A stretch of 64,000 nucleotides of DNA. Origin: Forficula auricularia (taxonomy: Eukaryota > Arthropoda > Insecta > Dermaptera > Forficulidae). The translations under genes were made by a program, and so were the position numbers. Below, piece by piece: positions 22,229-33,187 of the stretch (positions are counted from its first letter, which is position 1; every line of letters begins with the position of its first letter). The stretch lies in NCBI GenBank assembly GCA_024734495.1, contig JALMQS010000187.1, forward strand, positions 8,758,769 through 8,822,768. The letters are read 5' to 3'. The notes beneath the pieces are model-generated. The model was not told the DNA's origin, did not search any database, and saw nothing but the letters and a program-made list of their open reading frames with translations.

Positions 22229-22306
22229 AAGCAAGAAATCTCGCAATTCACCCGGGGATTTAGTGTATTCTGTATTCGTCAAGGCTTCATCCAGCGTCGC
22301 TTCGTG
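22229..22306 (+). CDS. Candidate host exon, 78 nt
   Basis: A pyrimidine-rich tract ending TTTCATTTTCAG (22217-22228) precedes a 78-nt GC-richer stretch that ends in GTG followed directly by GTAAGTTTC, a near-consensus donor. Two frames stay open across it. One reads SKKSRNSPGDLVYSVFVKAS and looks protein-like, starting in phase 1. The other is a full 26-codon frame. I do not recognise the protein. Surrounding sequence on both sides is repeat-derived or AT-rich. If real, this is an internal exon of a gene with large introns on the plus strand. It could also be a decoy splice pair. Confidence 0.4.
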
Positions 22307-22489
22307 GTAAGTTTCAATATATAATTATTTTAATTATAAAAAGTATATTAGAGATTAAATATTTAGAAAATTGTTTTTAATCTTTTCCAAAATTAATTCC
22401 AATTTTCCATTCTAAATTCACCAATTTTTTTTGAATGTTTAAATACATACATAGAATATTTTTACAGGGTGTCTGTTATATTATTAATT

Positions 22490-23190
22490 AATTTTTACTT
22501 TATCCAATGCGAAGCATGGGGAAAGTATTGTAATCGGTCTTGCGGCAAGCGCGACTTCAAAGGGTCCTCAGGTAAAGACTACGGAACCCATGGACTCAAT
22601 TAAAATCACAAATTGTAGTATTCAACTAGGTTGAATTTTAGCACGTGACGGTTTTGCCAAAAATTACATGGGGTCTCGTCGAAAGGCCAAAAAGTGCGAT
22701 TATTTCAATTAGTGCGTGCGGATGGATGGATGGATGTTATCGTTTTTTGGCACACGATTTTTTCCACACCGTTGCACATATTGAAATGAAATTGAAAACC
22801 TACCATTAGTTTAACAAAATGAAGCGCTGATTAGTTTTTGGTACATATCGGCCCACAAACATTAGTACTTTATTTCAGTACTTTTTTATTTTTTTCTAAA
22901 TATCTTGAAAATGACTTAACCAATTTTGATGAAATTTAATATCCTAATTAAGGACCTTGGGGACGCCAAAAAAGGTTAAAAAAGTTTTTAGTAAAATTAT
23001 ATTTTAAAGTACTTTGCACTAGAGTAAGATAGTACTTTTTTTAATTTTTTATTTTAAATTCCTTAAAATTTATTCAATTGATCGTTTTAATATAGCTTAT
23101 TTAGCCTTGCTTAAGTAAGAATGGATAGGCTTCTCTCTGTGAAATGCTAAAAATTTGGGAGGAAATTTTATAAGTAACCATAGCAACTGC
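22490..23190 (+). repeat. Repeat family D
   Basis: Begins TTTTACTTTATCCAATGCGA and continues GCGACTTCAAAGGGTCCTCA. The first 150 bp recur at 52.05-52.19 kb. It includes a (GGAT)n run (22719-22735) and TTGATGAAATTTAATATCC. It leads directly into the satellite at 23.2 kb, so the two may form one composite element. Non-coding. Confidence 0.6.
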
Positions 23191-23204
23191 GTTGTTTTCT
23201 TATC

Positions 23205-24120
23205 CGTTACCTTTGCTGAGGACATAGAGGAATCGAATTAAAACCAAAAATAGCGATTGATTCTCATCTAGTACTTGAGGAATAGCCATTCTATATTGGA
23301 TTGTTGACGTTTCGGTTTTTATTGGTAACCATTGCTGAAGACAGAGGAATCGAGTTAAAATCAAAAATAGTGATTGATTCTCATCTAGTAGGTACTTGAG
23401 GAAAAACCATTCTATATTGGATTTTTGACGTTTGGGTTTATATTGGTATCCATTGCTAAAGACATGGAAGAATCGACTTAAAATCAAAAATAGCGATTGA
23501 TTTTAATCTAGTACTTGATGAATAACCATTCTATATTGGATTTTTGACGTTTCGGTTTTTATTGGTAACCATTGCTGAAGACATGGAGGAATCGACTTAA
23601 AATCAACGATAGCGATTGATTTTCATCTAGTACCTACTTGAGGAATAACCATTCTATATTGGATTTTTGACGTTTCGGTTTTTATTGGTAACCATTTCTC
23701 AAGACATGGAGGATTCGACTTAAAATCAAAAATAGCAATTAATTCTCATCTAGTACTTGAGGAATAACCATTCTATATTGGATTTTTGACGTTTCATTTT
23801 TAATTGGTAACCATTGCTGACGTCATGGAGAAATCGACTTAAAATCAAAAATAGCGATTGATTCTCATCTATTACTTGAGGAATAATAATTCTACATTAG
23901 ATTTTTGACGCTTCGATTAGCGTAACCATTGTTGAAGACATGGAGGAATCGGCTTAAAATAAAAAATAACGATCGATTCTTATCTAATACTAAATGAATA
24001 ACCTTATTTATTGCATTCCATTTTTGATGTTTTGACTATTAATGGCAATCTCTACTGAAAACGTGGAAGAATCGACTTAAAATCAAAAAAACTAAATTCT
24101 TTTTTGGTAAACAACTCAAG
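23205..24120 (-). repeat. 119-bp satellite, about 7.5 units
   Basis: Tandem array with GATTTTTGACGTTTCGG anchors at 23301, 23422, 23541, 23664, 23783, 23902 and 24022, giving steps of 121, 119, 123, 119, 119 and 120. It is the same satellite as at 14.0 kb, in the opposite orientation. Outer units are more diverged than central ones, as expected when unequal exchange homogenises the middle. A 95-codon minus frame inside it is periodic and is not a gene. Confidence 0.9.
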
Positions 24121-24249
24121 CTTGATTTTATTTAAATTATGTTCTTTAAATATTAAATATAGTTCATTCTGAGAGGCGATTTTAGTAAAGAACTAAAACT
24201 TCATTTTTTAGTAGCTAATGATTAATTTCAATGATGATAGATCAAATAA

Positions 24250-24312
24250 ATTTATGTGAGCATCCATATAACTTTACCATACACCTGACCTCTCTCTTAT
24301 ATTTAATATTTG
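24250..24312 (-). repeat. Repeat family B, 3' end scrap
   Basis: The minus strand carries ATATTAAATATAAG, AGGTGTATGGTAAAGT and GGATG, the terminal block of family B. Confidence 0.6.
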
Positions 24313-24559
24313 ATGCGTTTAGAATCAAAACAGTGTTACAAAAATTTTCTGAAGAGCAAATAAACATGAAAATTGTTAATGTTTTAAAATTTAAAATTTT
24401 ATAACGAAAACAAATTTAAAGAATTTTCCAGATATCTTATTTATATAACTTCAACTATCTAATGAAAAATACTTTGATTTTATCAGATTGATAAGTGAAT
24501 TAATTTACATGTAGTCGACGCCTGATTTTCATTTAAAATCAATAAATTTTTTTAAAAGA

Positions 24560-25028
24560 ATTAATTGTGAAAGCTGATCTAAATGACGTTTTGGGACAAG
24601 CATGTGATTTAATACAATCAATTTGCTCTCCAAAAAAAAAAATAGAGAATATAATAGAAATCCTAGGCGCTAATGACCTTAGCAGTCGATGTGCCTTTAA
24701 ACCCCTAAAAAAAAAAAAAAAAAAATTTGCTCTTTGCTTTCTAAAGGCGCGATGGTAGAACGATCATTTTCAACTTTAATAATTAAATAATTAAAACATA
24801 AACTCCAGAAGCAGTCTAAGTGATGATAGACTGTCCAGTGTCAATCCACTCTCGCCATAAGATTAATTGACAAACAGTAATTTTAATTTTGAAAAATAAC
24901 AAAAAATTATATGATGCGGTTATCGATGAATTTTGTAAAAATGAGCGAAAAATAAAATAAAATTTAAAAAATAAATGGTTCGTTTTTTGGACAGCATTCC
25001 CTGGTTAAAAAGTCACCGCCCGCCACTG
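24560..25028 (+). pseudogene. hAT transposase C-terminus with right TIR
   Basis: Remnant of a hAT transposase dimerisation domain. VERSFSTLI is followed, after a stop and a frame shift, by SSLSDDRLSSVNPLS, the usual hATC sequence order. Then VIDEFCKNERKIKF sits close to the end of the protein. The right terminus is AGTCACCGCCCGCCACTG at 25011-25028, a typical hAT end (inward CAGTGGCGGGCGGTGACT). No matching left TIR is found upstream, so the element is 5'-truncated. A stretch of 18 A at 24707-24724 interrupts the coding trace. Confidence 0.7.
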
Positions 25029-25110
25029 GCTATCTACTTATAATTAATTTGTTTGAGACTGTAGTTTCGAAAGTTTGACCTTCATCATCAGTCTTTTTAA
25101 TTAGAAAATT
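25029..25110 (-). ncRNA. Hammerhead ribozyme motif, minus strand
   Basis: On the minus strand: CTGATGA (25091 to 25085), one extra T, and stem II GAAGG (25083-25079) with CTTTC (25073-25069). GAAA is at 25068-25065, stem III ACT-AC-AGT, and cleavage is predicted after C25057. Stem I is 2 bp near the core, then an internal loop, then TAATT with AATTA, a normal layout for type I motifs. The motif sits immediately beside the right end of the hAT, so that hAT inserted next to or into a PLE terminus. Confidence 0.65.
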
Positions 25111-25514
25111 TCTCGTGGGATCAAATACCACTTGAATAAAGTCGTTTTGTTGTAGTAAGCAGGTCTGAACAGACGAATACTTTATGAATCACAACTCTGA
25201 TACTCTCAGCAATACAAAATTAAAACTATTTGGTTGTATTTAATTAAATAAATATCAATGAAAAGAAATATTATTGGACTACAGAGTTTTTCATTTTTAT
25301 AAATGGAATAAATGAATTTATATATGAATGTAATTTTTTTGACTTAAAAAAGTAATCAAGTAAGGAAAATTTAAAAAAACTTTTAAAAATTAAAAAAAAA
25401 ACTAACAAACATCTTGTCTTTTATATTTTAATAAAATCTGCCTAGAATTTTATACCAAGAACCTTCACCATTCTCCTTTAACAAAATTAAAAAAAGTAAT
25501 ATTAAGAAATGAAT
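25111..25514. other. No gene seen
   Basis: AT-rich; nothing supportable. The first part may be more of the PLE terminus. Confidence 0.45.
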
Positions 25515-25775
25515 TTATTTTATTTAGGGACGAATCTAAGATCTTAGAAGAGATATTTTTAAATTGCATATCAGAGGGCTTCGTCCCCTCAGGAATCAAA
25601 CCCAAGCGCTAACTTGGTTGCCGGACAGTTAGCCAAACCCTTAAGACAAATAATCTCCGATATGCAACATATATAAGAATTCCTGAGGGGATGAAGACCT
25701 CTAATATATAATGTAAAAATAGTTCTACTAAAATTTTGATTCGTCCCTGAATAAAATAAATTCATTTCTTAATAT
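25515..25775. mobile_element. Palindromic element with tRNA-like core, copy 2
   Basis: Arms: AATATTAAGAAATGAATTTA (25499-25518) against its complement near 25754-25773; AGGGACGAATC against GATTCGTCCCT. The minus-strand core reads GGTTTGGCTAACTGTCC and GGGTTTGATTCCTGAGG, which look like pol III A and B boxes. Same design as at 12.3 and 31.1 kb. Confidence 0.5.
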
Positions 25776-27614
25776 TATTGTGGTTACCCTGGGTTGATTT
25801 TTGAAAAATTTCATCTTTTTTCAAAAAAAGATGCTTAAATCTTTACATTCATTATAAAAAAGTATATTATTAATAGTTTTAGTATTATTATTTTAATTTA
25901 AAATAAATGTCATGGCTTGTTACTTGTTGTATTATTTTAAACATGGCTTGTCCGGTTTTAATGAAAGTAACTTGAACATTTCTTAAATTGAAGAGACCCC
26001 AAGCCCAAATCCGATTGCCATAAATCAACCAGCTACTGACTAATAAGTCGCAGCGTGACCATAAATAAGGCCCAATTGAACTGGAACGTGACACTGTGTC
26101 ATCTCTAGGGGAATTCTCCTTAGATTCCTAAGAGGAGATTAATACGTCCATTTTGACTGAGGCGGCAACTCCAAGATGTCTTCTTTTTTATGTCTACTCA
26201 GGGTCACTTCTTGGCTCTTTTAGGTCACCCGGGGTCACTCGTGCCTTTCTTTTCACCTCATTTAACTAAAATGGTTTCTCGCTTGTTTTTAAGCTTCAAC
26301 ATATTGGATTTTTGACGCCAATCATTTTACATGAAAAAAAAGAATTTTCCCCACAAAAAAATATAAATTGGAAAAATCTCAATTAAAATGTAATGGAGTG
26401 TGTGAAGGTATTTAATTAACTTTGAAAATATTTTCTAATACTAAGATTTTATATAATTTTTTCAAGTTTAAAAGGTATATATTCATTCTTTGGATATTCT
26501 AAATCGTAAATCTCCACTGGAATTGCAACAGCTATAATAACTCTTAGTCCCGATACACACTAGCTGCAAAAGTTACAGTGAAGCGGCGTCATTTTCAATC
26601 CAATAAGAAGTCTACTGGTGTGCGCACCACCATAGTCGTAGCTAGGAGGGTTAAGGGGAGTAGAGTCCCCCTTACAAAACTCATTGCTCTTGGTCAGTAG
26701 AAATTGAATCTTTTCATAAAATTTCATTCAAACTACAAAATTCTTAAGCATAATGCTATTTTCTTTTATTAAAATGGTACTACGGACCTCCAGATAGATG
26801 GAATCGTTAAAATAAGATCGATTTCTTTCTGATTTATAATTATTTTGGTTTATTTTATCGAGACGCTGGTTGAGACGTCTCTTGACATTAGGGTTTCATT
26901 ATTTGCTATGGATTCATCAAGTCCATTCACTTTACACCATTGAAATATCTTTTAACATATTAATATTTAATAAATTTAAATGTACGTTTATAATAACAAA
27001 TAAATAAATAAAATCATTTATTATACCATCAACAGCAATGAGCCTGGCGTCCACGTGAAGCGACAGAGATCAATGCAATGCAGTTAAATAATATTTTATT
27101 AAATAATTAAGGCAAGTTTATTTAAAATGGATTTTAAAGCATTAATTTTTATGATATATGTAACGATTTTGATTGTTTTATTTGAATATATTCAGGGGAA
27201 AATTTTCAAGGGTACAGCATCGTATTTTTGCTCATGTAGCCAAAGATCGACAACTGTCTTTAAAAGCTCACTTATTAATATATTTCTTTAATAACAAATT
27301 ACAGATTTTTATGTTGGGCCATTAAATATTTGAAAACTAACCCCTTCTTCAGTTACTAAAAAAATTCATTGGACCAGGAGAATCAGTTCAAGAGAGACTC
27401 TCGCAGAGTCAACTTGTAATGTAATTATAATTTTAAAACTGTTCATATACAATACGAAACTTCTTTTGCTATCATCTGTAAATAAAATATTATTAAATAC
27501 AATTTTTTTTATTAAAAGAGAAACATATTTTTATTTCTTGTTAGGAAATAGTCTATTTTTTTCTTATTTTTCTCTTATGAGTCTCACAGATAACCAATAA
27601 TTTACTGTAGTCAT
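25776..27614. other. No gene seen; one hAT-like end
   Basis: AT-rich. CATAGTCGTAGCTAGGAGGG at 26631-26650 resembles a hAT-type terminus without a partner. The 68-codon minus frame at 25888-26094 is not recognised. Confidence 0.4.
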
Positions 27615-27862
27615 GGGCGTAGTTAGGGGTGGCAATGGGACAATCCCTCTTCCCCCCCCCCTAGAAAAATCGAAACTCCATTATTACGAGGCATCACTTA
27701 TGTATTTCTCATTAAATTATTTCATTACTTCCAAATTTGTCAATTCTACTAAAGAGTTAGTTGATGTCTAATCGGATTACCGAAATCGAAACCTTGTGGA
27801 TAGTCAACTGGGCGGCTGCCCCCCCCCCCCCCTAAGAAACTCCCTAACCACGGCAATGTGCA
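27615..27862. mobile_element. Possible hAT-like MITE
   Basis: The left end CATGGGCGTAGTTAGGGG and the right end, read inward, CATTGCCGTGGTTAGGG form a diverged TIR, with C-runs just inside each end. No clear target duplication, so this is tentative. Confidence 0.35.
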
Positions 27863-28557
27863 CTACACAACACATTAGTTACTCTCTTATTCGAAATCAT
27901 CATACCTGTTTTTCTCTTTTAAATTACTTTAATTTGGGTTTCCCCCAAGCTGTTTTAAGAAAACCGGAAAAAGCCAAAAGACGCTTAGACTAAATACCTA
28001 GGTGCTCCCGGTTCTAAAATTTCAACCAAAAGCATGGAGTACTTCTTCTAGCCATAGATATCTTAAGTTTCCAATCCTAATTCTCTGCGACTATGGACGA
28101 TTAAATTTGGATTAAGATTGGGAATCGTTTTCTTCAGCATCCTGTTTTTCCTGGGAAATCGATATTCTACGACATTTTCAGCGTTAGACGGTCTTGTCTA
28201 TAAGCCCGAAGTTTAATTCTAGTTTATTTTGCAATTCTTTTCAATTAAATTATTATACACGCAACATAAATAAGATAGAAATTAATCAAAGAGTTGCGCG
28301 TCAATTGCGAAAGTAAAATGTAAGTGCTTCATCGTTGTAGTTGGTCAAATTTACATCTAGTTACATAGCGTTTCAGAATCGACCCATTAATCTAAATTAC
28401 AATTCTATTTGATATTCGGAGGTATTAGATGATGAAAACTAATTGAAAGAGAGATAGATACATTTCACAGGTTATTCTAAAGATTACAGACAACATGAAA
28501 ACAAAGCCGATTTCATAATAAATTACCCTTTCCATTGCTTCATAAGGGTGGTTCTAC
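27863..28557. other. No gene seen
   Basis: AT-rich without recognisable coding, RNA or repeat relation. Confidence 0.5.
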
Positions 28558-28645
28558 CCAATTTATATAAATACAAACAGCCAGTAGCAATGAGTTTGTA
28601 ATCATGAAATTTCTCTGTGTGTGTGGTCTTGGCAAAGAAGGGTAT
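28558..28645 (+). promoter_or_regulatory. TATA-like motif before a short ATG frame
   Basis: TTTATATAAATAC at 28561-28573 is followed about 25 bp on by AGCCAGTAGC (initiator-like) and then ATGAAATTTCTC, with GGGTATGTGG (a possible splice donor) 30 nt later. This spacing resembles insect genes with a very short first coding exon. No second exon was found, so it remains a weak candidate. Confidence 0.2.
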
Positions 28646-28857
28646 GTGGTCGCTTAATGCATCTGACTGATTCAACGTCTCTCTTAATTAAGATTTATCA
28701 ATCTATTTATTGTCCGTGTCATTTATTGATCTGCGTTTCAATCCCACTTTTTACTACATTAGCAGCCCAATGGAATTGCTCATCGTGGCATTGATTAAAG
28801 AAGATGCTGATTAATTAACGTTAAATCTTCTCCAGTCATTTTTTACTTTACCTTACA

Positions 28858-29860
28858 GGGTATGGTCAAGTCGAGGGGTGAACCGCGACATAATATCGTG
28901 TACACCTACTTCCACTTCCACTGCCATTTCCAAGAAGAAGACAATAGATGAATTTAATGAATTCCATAATAATTCCAAAGACATGTACACCTAATTCCAA
29001 TCGCGGTTCACCCCTTGAGTCAAATATTGTAATCGTGCAGGGAAAAAGTGTTTTTTTGTTTGCTTCGTTTTTTCGAAATATCTCAAAAACGGCAGATAAT
29101 ATTTTTATTAAATTAAATTTGGCAAAACCATGGCATTTCGATTTACAAAAAAGCCCAGATAAGTGATCATCGAAAAAATTATATTTTTCGAGATAATAGC
29201 TGTTTTGTCAAAATGTCTGTTAGTACGTTAGCGTGGACGCAATAGCTCAAAACCTAGTGTGAATATCAAAACGAAATTTCACATGTAGTTTTGGTGCATT
29301 GAGATTAAGAGCTGATTAGGTTTTGGTTAAAATCGAACCAAAAATTAAGAGGGGCCGGGGGTAAAAATTAAAATTATAAAACATATTTACAAACTAAAAA
29401 AAAACAAAAAAAACAAGAAAAATGGAATATACTATAAATGAACCTATAATAAAAAAGAGACTTAATATTTTCTTAGGGGGCCGAAATTGGGAGGGGGGGG
29501 GGGGTTCAAAAAATAAAACTATCAATGTAAGTTTTAGGCCCTTAAATCGATTTGTACGAAATTTTGCATATGGACCCTCTATAACCTTATTATAATGACT
29601 CAGATAAATCAGTGATAAAAAAATGGGGCGGGGTTTAAAAATATTCTCAAACAAAAATCGAATAAAGCTCATATTTATAATAAAATAGTCTCATTATTAA
29701 AAGGAGATATTATTTATTGTTAATGGGCCCAAAATTAATAGGGGGGGGTTCTTTCGTAAATAATTATAAATTATTTTAATTCAATATTAAATATAAGACA
29801 GGAGCCAGGTGTATGGTAATGTCATGTGGATGGCCACATCAGTTTATTTCGTTAACAATG
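28858..29860 (+). repeat. Repeat family B, near full copy
   Basis: Starts ACAGGGTATGGTCAAG and is interrupted by a 148-bp MITE at 28872-29019. It resumes ATTGTAATCG and carries the TTTCGAAATATCTCAAAAAC block, the internal G-run units (29340-29750) and the end GTGTATGGTAATGTCATGTG, GATGGCCACATCAG. Confidence 0.75.
28872..29019. mobile_element. 148-bp MITE inside family B
   Basis: Ends GAGGGGTGAACCGCGA and TCGCGGTTCACCCCTTGAG are inverted, with GTGTACACCTA and ATGTACACCTAA also repeated near each end. Comparison with the uninterrupted family B copy at 59.2 kb fixes the insertion point and gives TCAAGT/TCAAAT as the flanking duplication. Confidence 0.75.
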
Positions 29861-30351
29861 ATGTTTTATTTTAATTTAATTAATATTTTGAATTTAAGAA
29901 AAGATTCAGTTTTTTGTATATCTATTTAAATATTGAAATCAATTTGATAAATAAACTAGAAGAGTGAGAAGGCAATGCTATTCACTGGAAATTTCCTGAA
30001 GCTTAATGAATAAATTGTTGGCACTTGTTGGAGTTGGAATATAAAATATTGAGATCCAACTTCTGTCTTTGATCAGAGATTGTGTAGCGCCCTAGAGGCA
30101 TACAAGCTGTTGCAAGCATAGTTAGCAAGTTGCTCGACCCAGGCACCAACTAAATTATTTAGTCAATACTAATGAATGTAAGCGGTGTATTATTAAAGAA
30201 TAAATAGAGACTATCGACGAGAATTTTAAAGAGTAGATTGCACTTGGGACAAGCAGAGCTGAGAAAAATACTTTAAAAAAGTAGCGACATACAAAATACT
30301 GAAATACATTCACTACATGTATTTCAAATACAAAATACTTTTTTATAAATA
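29861..30351. other. No gene seen
   Basis: AT-rich; a 73-codon minus frame (30155-30376) is not recognised and overlaps the mariner end. Confidence 0.5.
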
Positions 30352-30871
30352 AGGTTCGGCCCTCAAAGTGTTCCATCTACCCTGAAAAGATTTTAAACGA
30401 TGCTTTGTTACCTCGGGCACGTAAATAATTCGTTAGAAATCATTGGACATTTCAACAAGACTCGGCACCATTCCATAAAGTCCGTGAAACCCAACGTTTT
30501 TTACAAGAAAATTTCCCAGCTTCATTTCTCCACAACAATGGCCACCATATTTCCCAAACCTAAACCCAATGGATTTTTCCATATGGTCCATTCTTGAGGC
30601 CAAAGTATCAACTAAAATATATCAGACGGTCAACGCCTTAGAGATTGTTCTTCGCAAAATACCATCAGACCACTTTCGTGCAGCGTTTGAAGCGTTTCCG
30701 GACAGACTCGAAGCTATTATCCGCGCTAAAGGTGGCTACATCGAACAATAACATATTTTTTCTTAAAATTTGAAATATTTTTACCATATACTGAAGGTTT
30801 TAAATAAAAAAAATAAAAATTGACAAAATTACAGCATTTTTAAATGGAAACACTTCGAGCGCCGACCCCTG
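30352..30871 (+). pseudogene. mariner-type transposon, internally deleted
   Basis: Both ends are present: the left AGGTTCGGCCCTCAAAGTG and the right, read inward, CAGGGGTCGGCGCTCGAAGTG, with TA on each side (30350-30351 and 30872-30873). The retained coding part is the transposase C-terminus. Traces of the HK..ETQRFLQENFP region follow the second catalytic block (out of frame). Then MDFSIWSILEAKVS carries the third catalytic Asp, and RAAFEAFPDRLEAIIRAKGG comes before the stop at 30749. The N-terminal DNA-binding part and the first catalytic Asp are deleted, so the copy cannot make active transposase. Confidence 0.8.
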
Positions 30872-30946
30872 TAAATAACATTTAGAAACGAAATGAATCA
30901 AAATTTCTCTCGAGGGGGCACCAGTCCATGCCAACACAAGCTTGGG

Positions 30947-31062
30947 CCGTCCATAAACAACGTCACACTAATTTATAGATTTTTAGACCCCCCTGTGTGT
31001 TGTGACGTCACACCATTACTTTTATACCCTATAATTTAATAATTGCAGAAATTTTTTTTCGT
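30947..31062 (-). repeat. Terminal segment of repeat family E
   Basis: GGGCCGTCCATAAACAACGT, CCCCCCTGTGTG, GTGACGTCAC and TACCCTATAATTTAATAATTG are the reverse complement of the right end of the element at 33.05-33.90 kb. A lone end in the opposite orientation. Confidence 0.55.
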
Positions 31063-31139
31063 AAACACTATTTAGGGGCTGATACAGTTGACTGTAATCA
31101 CATTTTTTACTGATCACAAATGTTACTGTTAATCATAAG

Positions 31140-31345
31140 ATGGTGTCCTCTATTAAATCCGATGGAATGGAATATTTTTAATTATATGTCAGAGGGGTTG
31201 TTTTTCACCCCCTCGGGAATCGAACCCGAGTGCCAGTAACAGCAATCCGGGCCATCTGGCTCACCTGCGGGATACGAACCTCTCTGGCATATGTAAACGC
31301 GTAAATTTGAATCTATTACCATCGGCAAATTAATATCTTTCATAA
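31140..31345. mobile_element. Palindromic element with tRNA-like core, copy 3
   Basis: Arms TCCGATGGAATGG and its diverged inverse CCATCGG at 31320; AATTATATGTCAGAGG against CCTCTCTGGCATATGT. On the minus strand GGTTCGATTCCCGAGG is a perfect B-box-like T-loop sequence, with GGTGAGCCAGATGGCC upstream (A-box-like) and a second GGTTCGTATCCC on the same strand. This is the best preserved of the three copies. Confidence 0.55.
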
Positions 31346-31432
31346 TGTTACTGTTTTTAATTTTAAATTTAATTAAATAAAAGTAAAAATAATCAGACTA
31401 ATGATAGCTACCTAGAGTATTATTATATTTAT

Positions 31433-32752
31433 ATTAGAGTACGAGCTGCTCCAGGCGTCCCTTCGGCACACCCTCTACAGCTCAGCCCTCCGGACAGCGT
31501 CTTAGCATGTGATTATTAGGTCTGTAATATATATTTGTAATATTTTGCCCCCTCTTTCGCCCCCACGCACTCATTTTGGCTATTGATTTTTACTCTTTAG
31601 AAAACTGAGAGTTATTTATTTGCAAATATCTAAATATTAATTTTTACAGTATACATTTTATATAGTCTTAAAAACTAACATTACAAAATTTGATCTATAT
31701 CGGAGAGAGTATTAATTTTTTGCCCCCACTCACATTTTCGGAGGTTGAAATTATTTTTTAGATATTTTCAAATAAATAACTCTCAGTTTTCTAAAAAGTA
31801 AATGTACAAAAAAGCTAAAAATTTCTATATTTTGCCCCCCCCCTTCGCCCCCATACAGTCAATTTTCATAGTTGATTTTTACAGGAATAGTTTCTTAAAG
31901 GTATAAAGAATAACTCTACAAAATTTGATCAAGGTAGGAGAGTGTTTTAATTTTTGCCCCCACTCACATTTTGAATAGTTGGGATTCGAATTTCAAAAAA
32001 TCTTGAAATTATTTTTTAGATTTTTGCAAATAAATAATCCACAGTTTTCTAAAGAGTAAATGTATTAAAATGCTAAAAATTTCAATATTTTGCCCCCCCC
32101 TTCGCCCCCATACAGTCAATTTTGATAGTTGATTTTTACAGGAATAGTTTCTTAAAGTAATAAAGAATAACTCTACAAAATTTGATCAAGGTAGGAGAGT
32201 GTTTTAATTTTTGCCCCCACTCACATTTTGAATAGTTGGGATTCGAATTACAAAAAATCCTGAAATTACTTTTTAGATATTTGTATTTAGAATTTTATTA
32301 AGTAAAAATCAAGTAGATATCTTATTGTTCTTAATTGAAAATGCATAATTAGTGTAAACACATTGCAAAGATATTTTGCCCCTTTTGACCCTTTTATGGG
32401 TCGAATTTCAAAAAATCCTGAAATTTCTTTTTAGATATTTTAGTTTAGTATTTTATAAGTAAAAAGCAAGTAGATATTTTATTGTCCTTAAGAGATATCG
32501 CATAATCAGTGAAAATACACTTTGCCTCCTTTGACCCCCTTAGGGGTCGAATTTCGCAAAATCCATTCTTAGTGAGCCTCTATGTCATAGATGTAATATC
32601 CTCTCCAAATTTCATGTTTCTATATCCAGTGGTTCTGGCTGTTTTGATGATGAGTGAGTGAGTGACTGACTGAGTGAGTGAGTGAGTGAGTGAGTGAGTG
32701 AGTGAGTGATTGAGTGAGTGTATCGGGCAAATAATTTTATATATACAGATAT
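31433..32752 (+). repeat. Repeat family C, copy 2, extended
   Basis: Begins AGCTGCTCCAGGCG with a mutated CTTCGG hairpin and carries about four units of roughly 260 bp (TTTGCCCCC, TTCGCCCCCATACAGTCAAT, AAAATTTGATC, CACTCACATTTTG). It ends with a long (TGAG)n array (32651-32720), GTATCGGGCAAATAATTTTA and TATATACAGATAT. Longer than copy 1 by extra units. Confidence 0.8.
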
Positions 32753-33187
32753 TATAAACGAAGTGTAGGTACACTCTTCGAGATTGTCAATGACTGACTT
32801 AATTATAAGAAATAGGTTTATTTATATCAAAAACAAATATAAGTGTTTTTGCCAGTTTATGCTAAAAATTGCTTGCTTAAAATTTTTTGTTTAGATATAT
32901 AATATTTTACCAAAATTTTCAGGTTGGAATAATAATAACCTGAAATTTAAAAAATAAATTTGAAAATTTTGTAAATTTTTTAATTTGACTTTTTTGACAT
33001 CACAATTTTTAAGATCTCCGAGTCCTTCTGTCCTCCCCCCCCCTTATGGACCGTTCATAAATTCACGTCACACAGAAAGGGGGAGGGGGCATCTCAGAAT
33101 TTGTGACAAAATGTGACAAGGGGGCCCGGGTATCTTAAAAATTGTGATGCCACAAAACCCAAATTAAAATTTTTAAAAATTAAACTA

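Noticed and set aside
23200..23487. 95-codon minus frame with repeated ENQSLFL
   Set aside because: Produced by the 119-bp satellite period; not a protein.
14041..24120. CRISPR-like array (regular repeats near 119 bp)
   Set aside because: Whole units are repeated with no unique spacers and the context is eukaryotic repeat DNA; it is a satellite.
25560..25720. Hammerhead in the 25.5 kb palindrome (CCTGAGGGGATGAAGACC)
   Set aside because: Box order and the GAAA element do not fit; the similarity is to the pattern only by chance.
32651..32720. (TGAG)n run as a telomere-like repeat
   Set aside because: It is the internal microsatellite of repeat family C, also present in copy 1.
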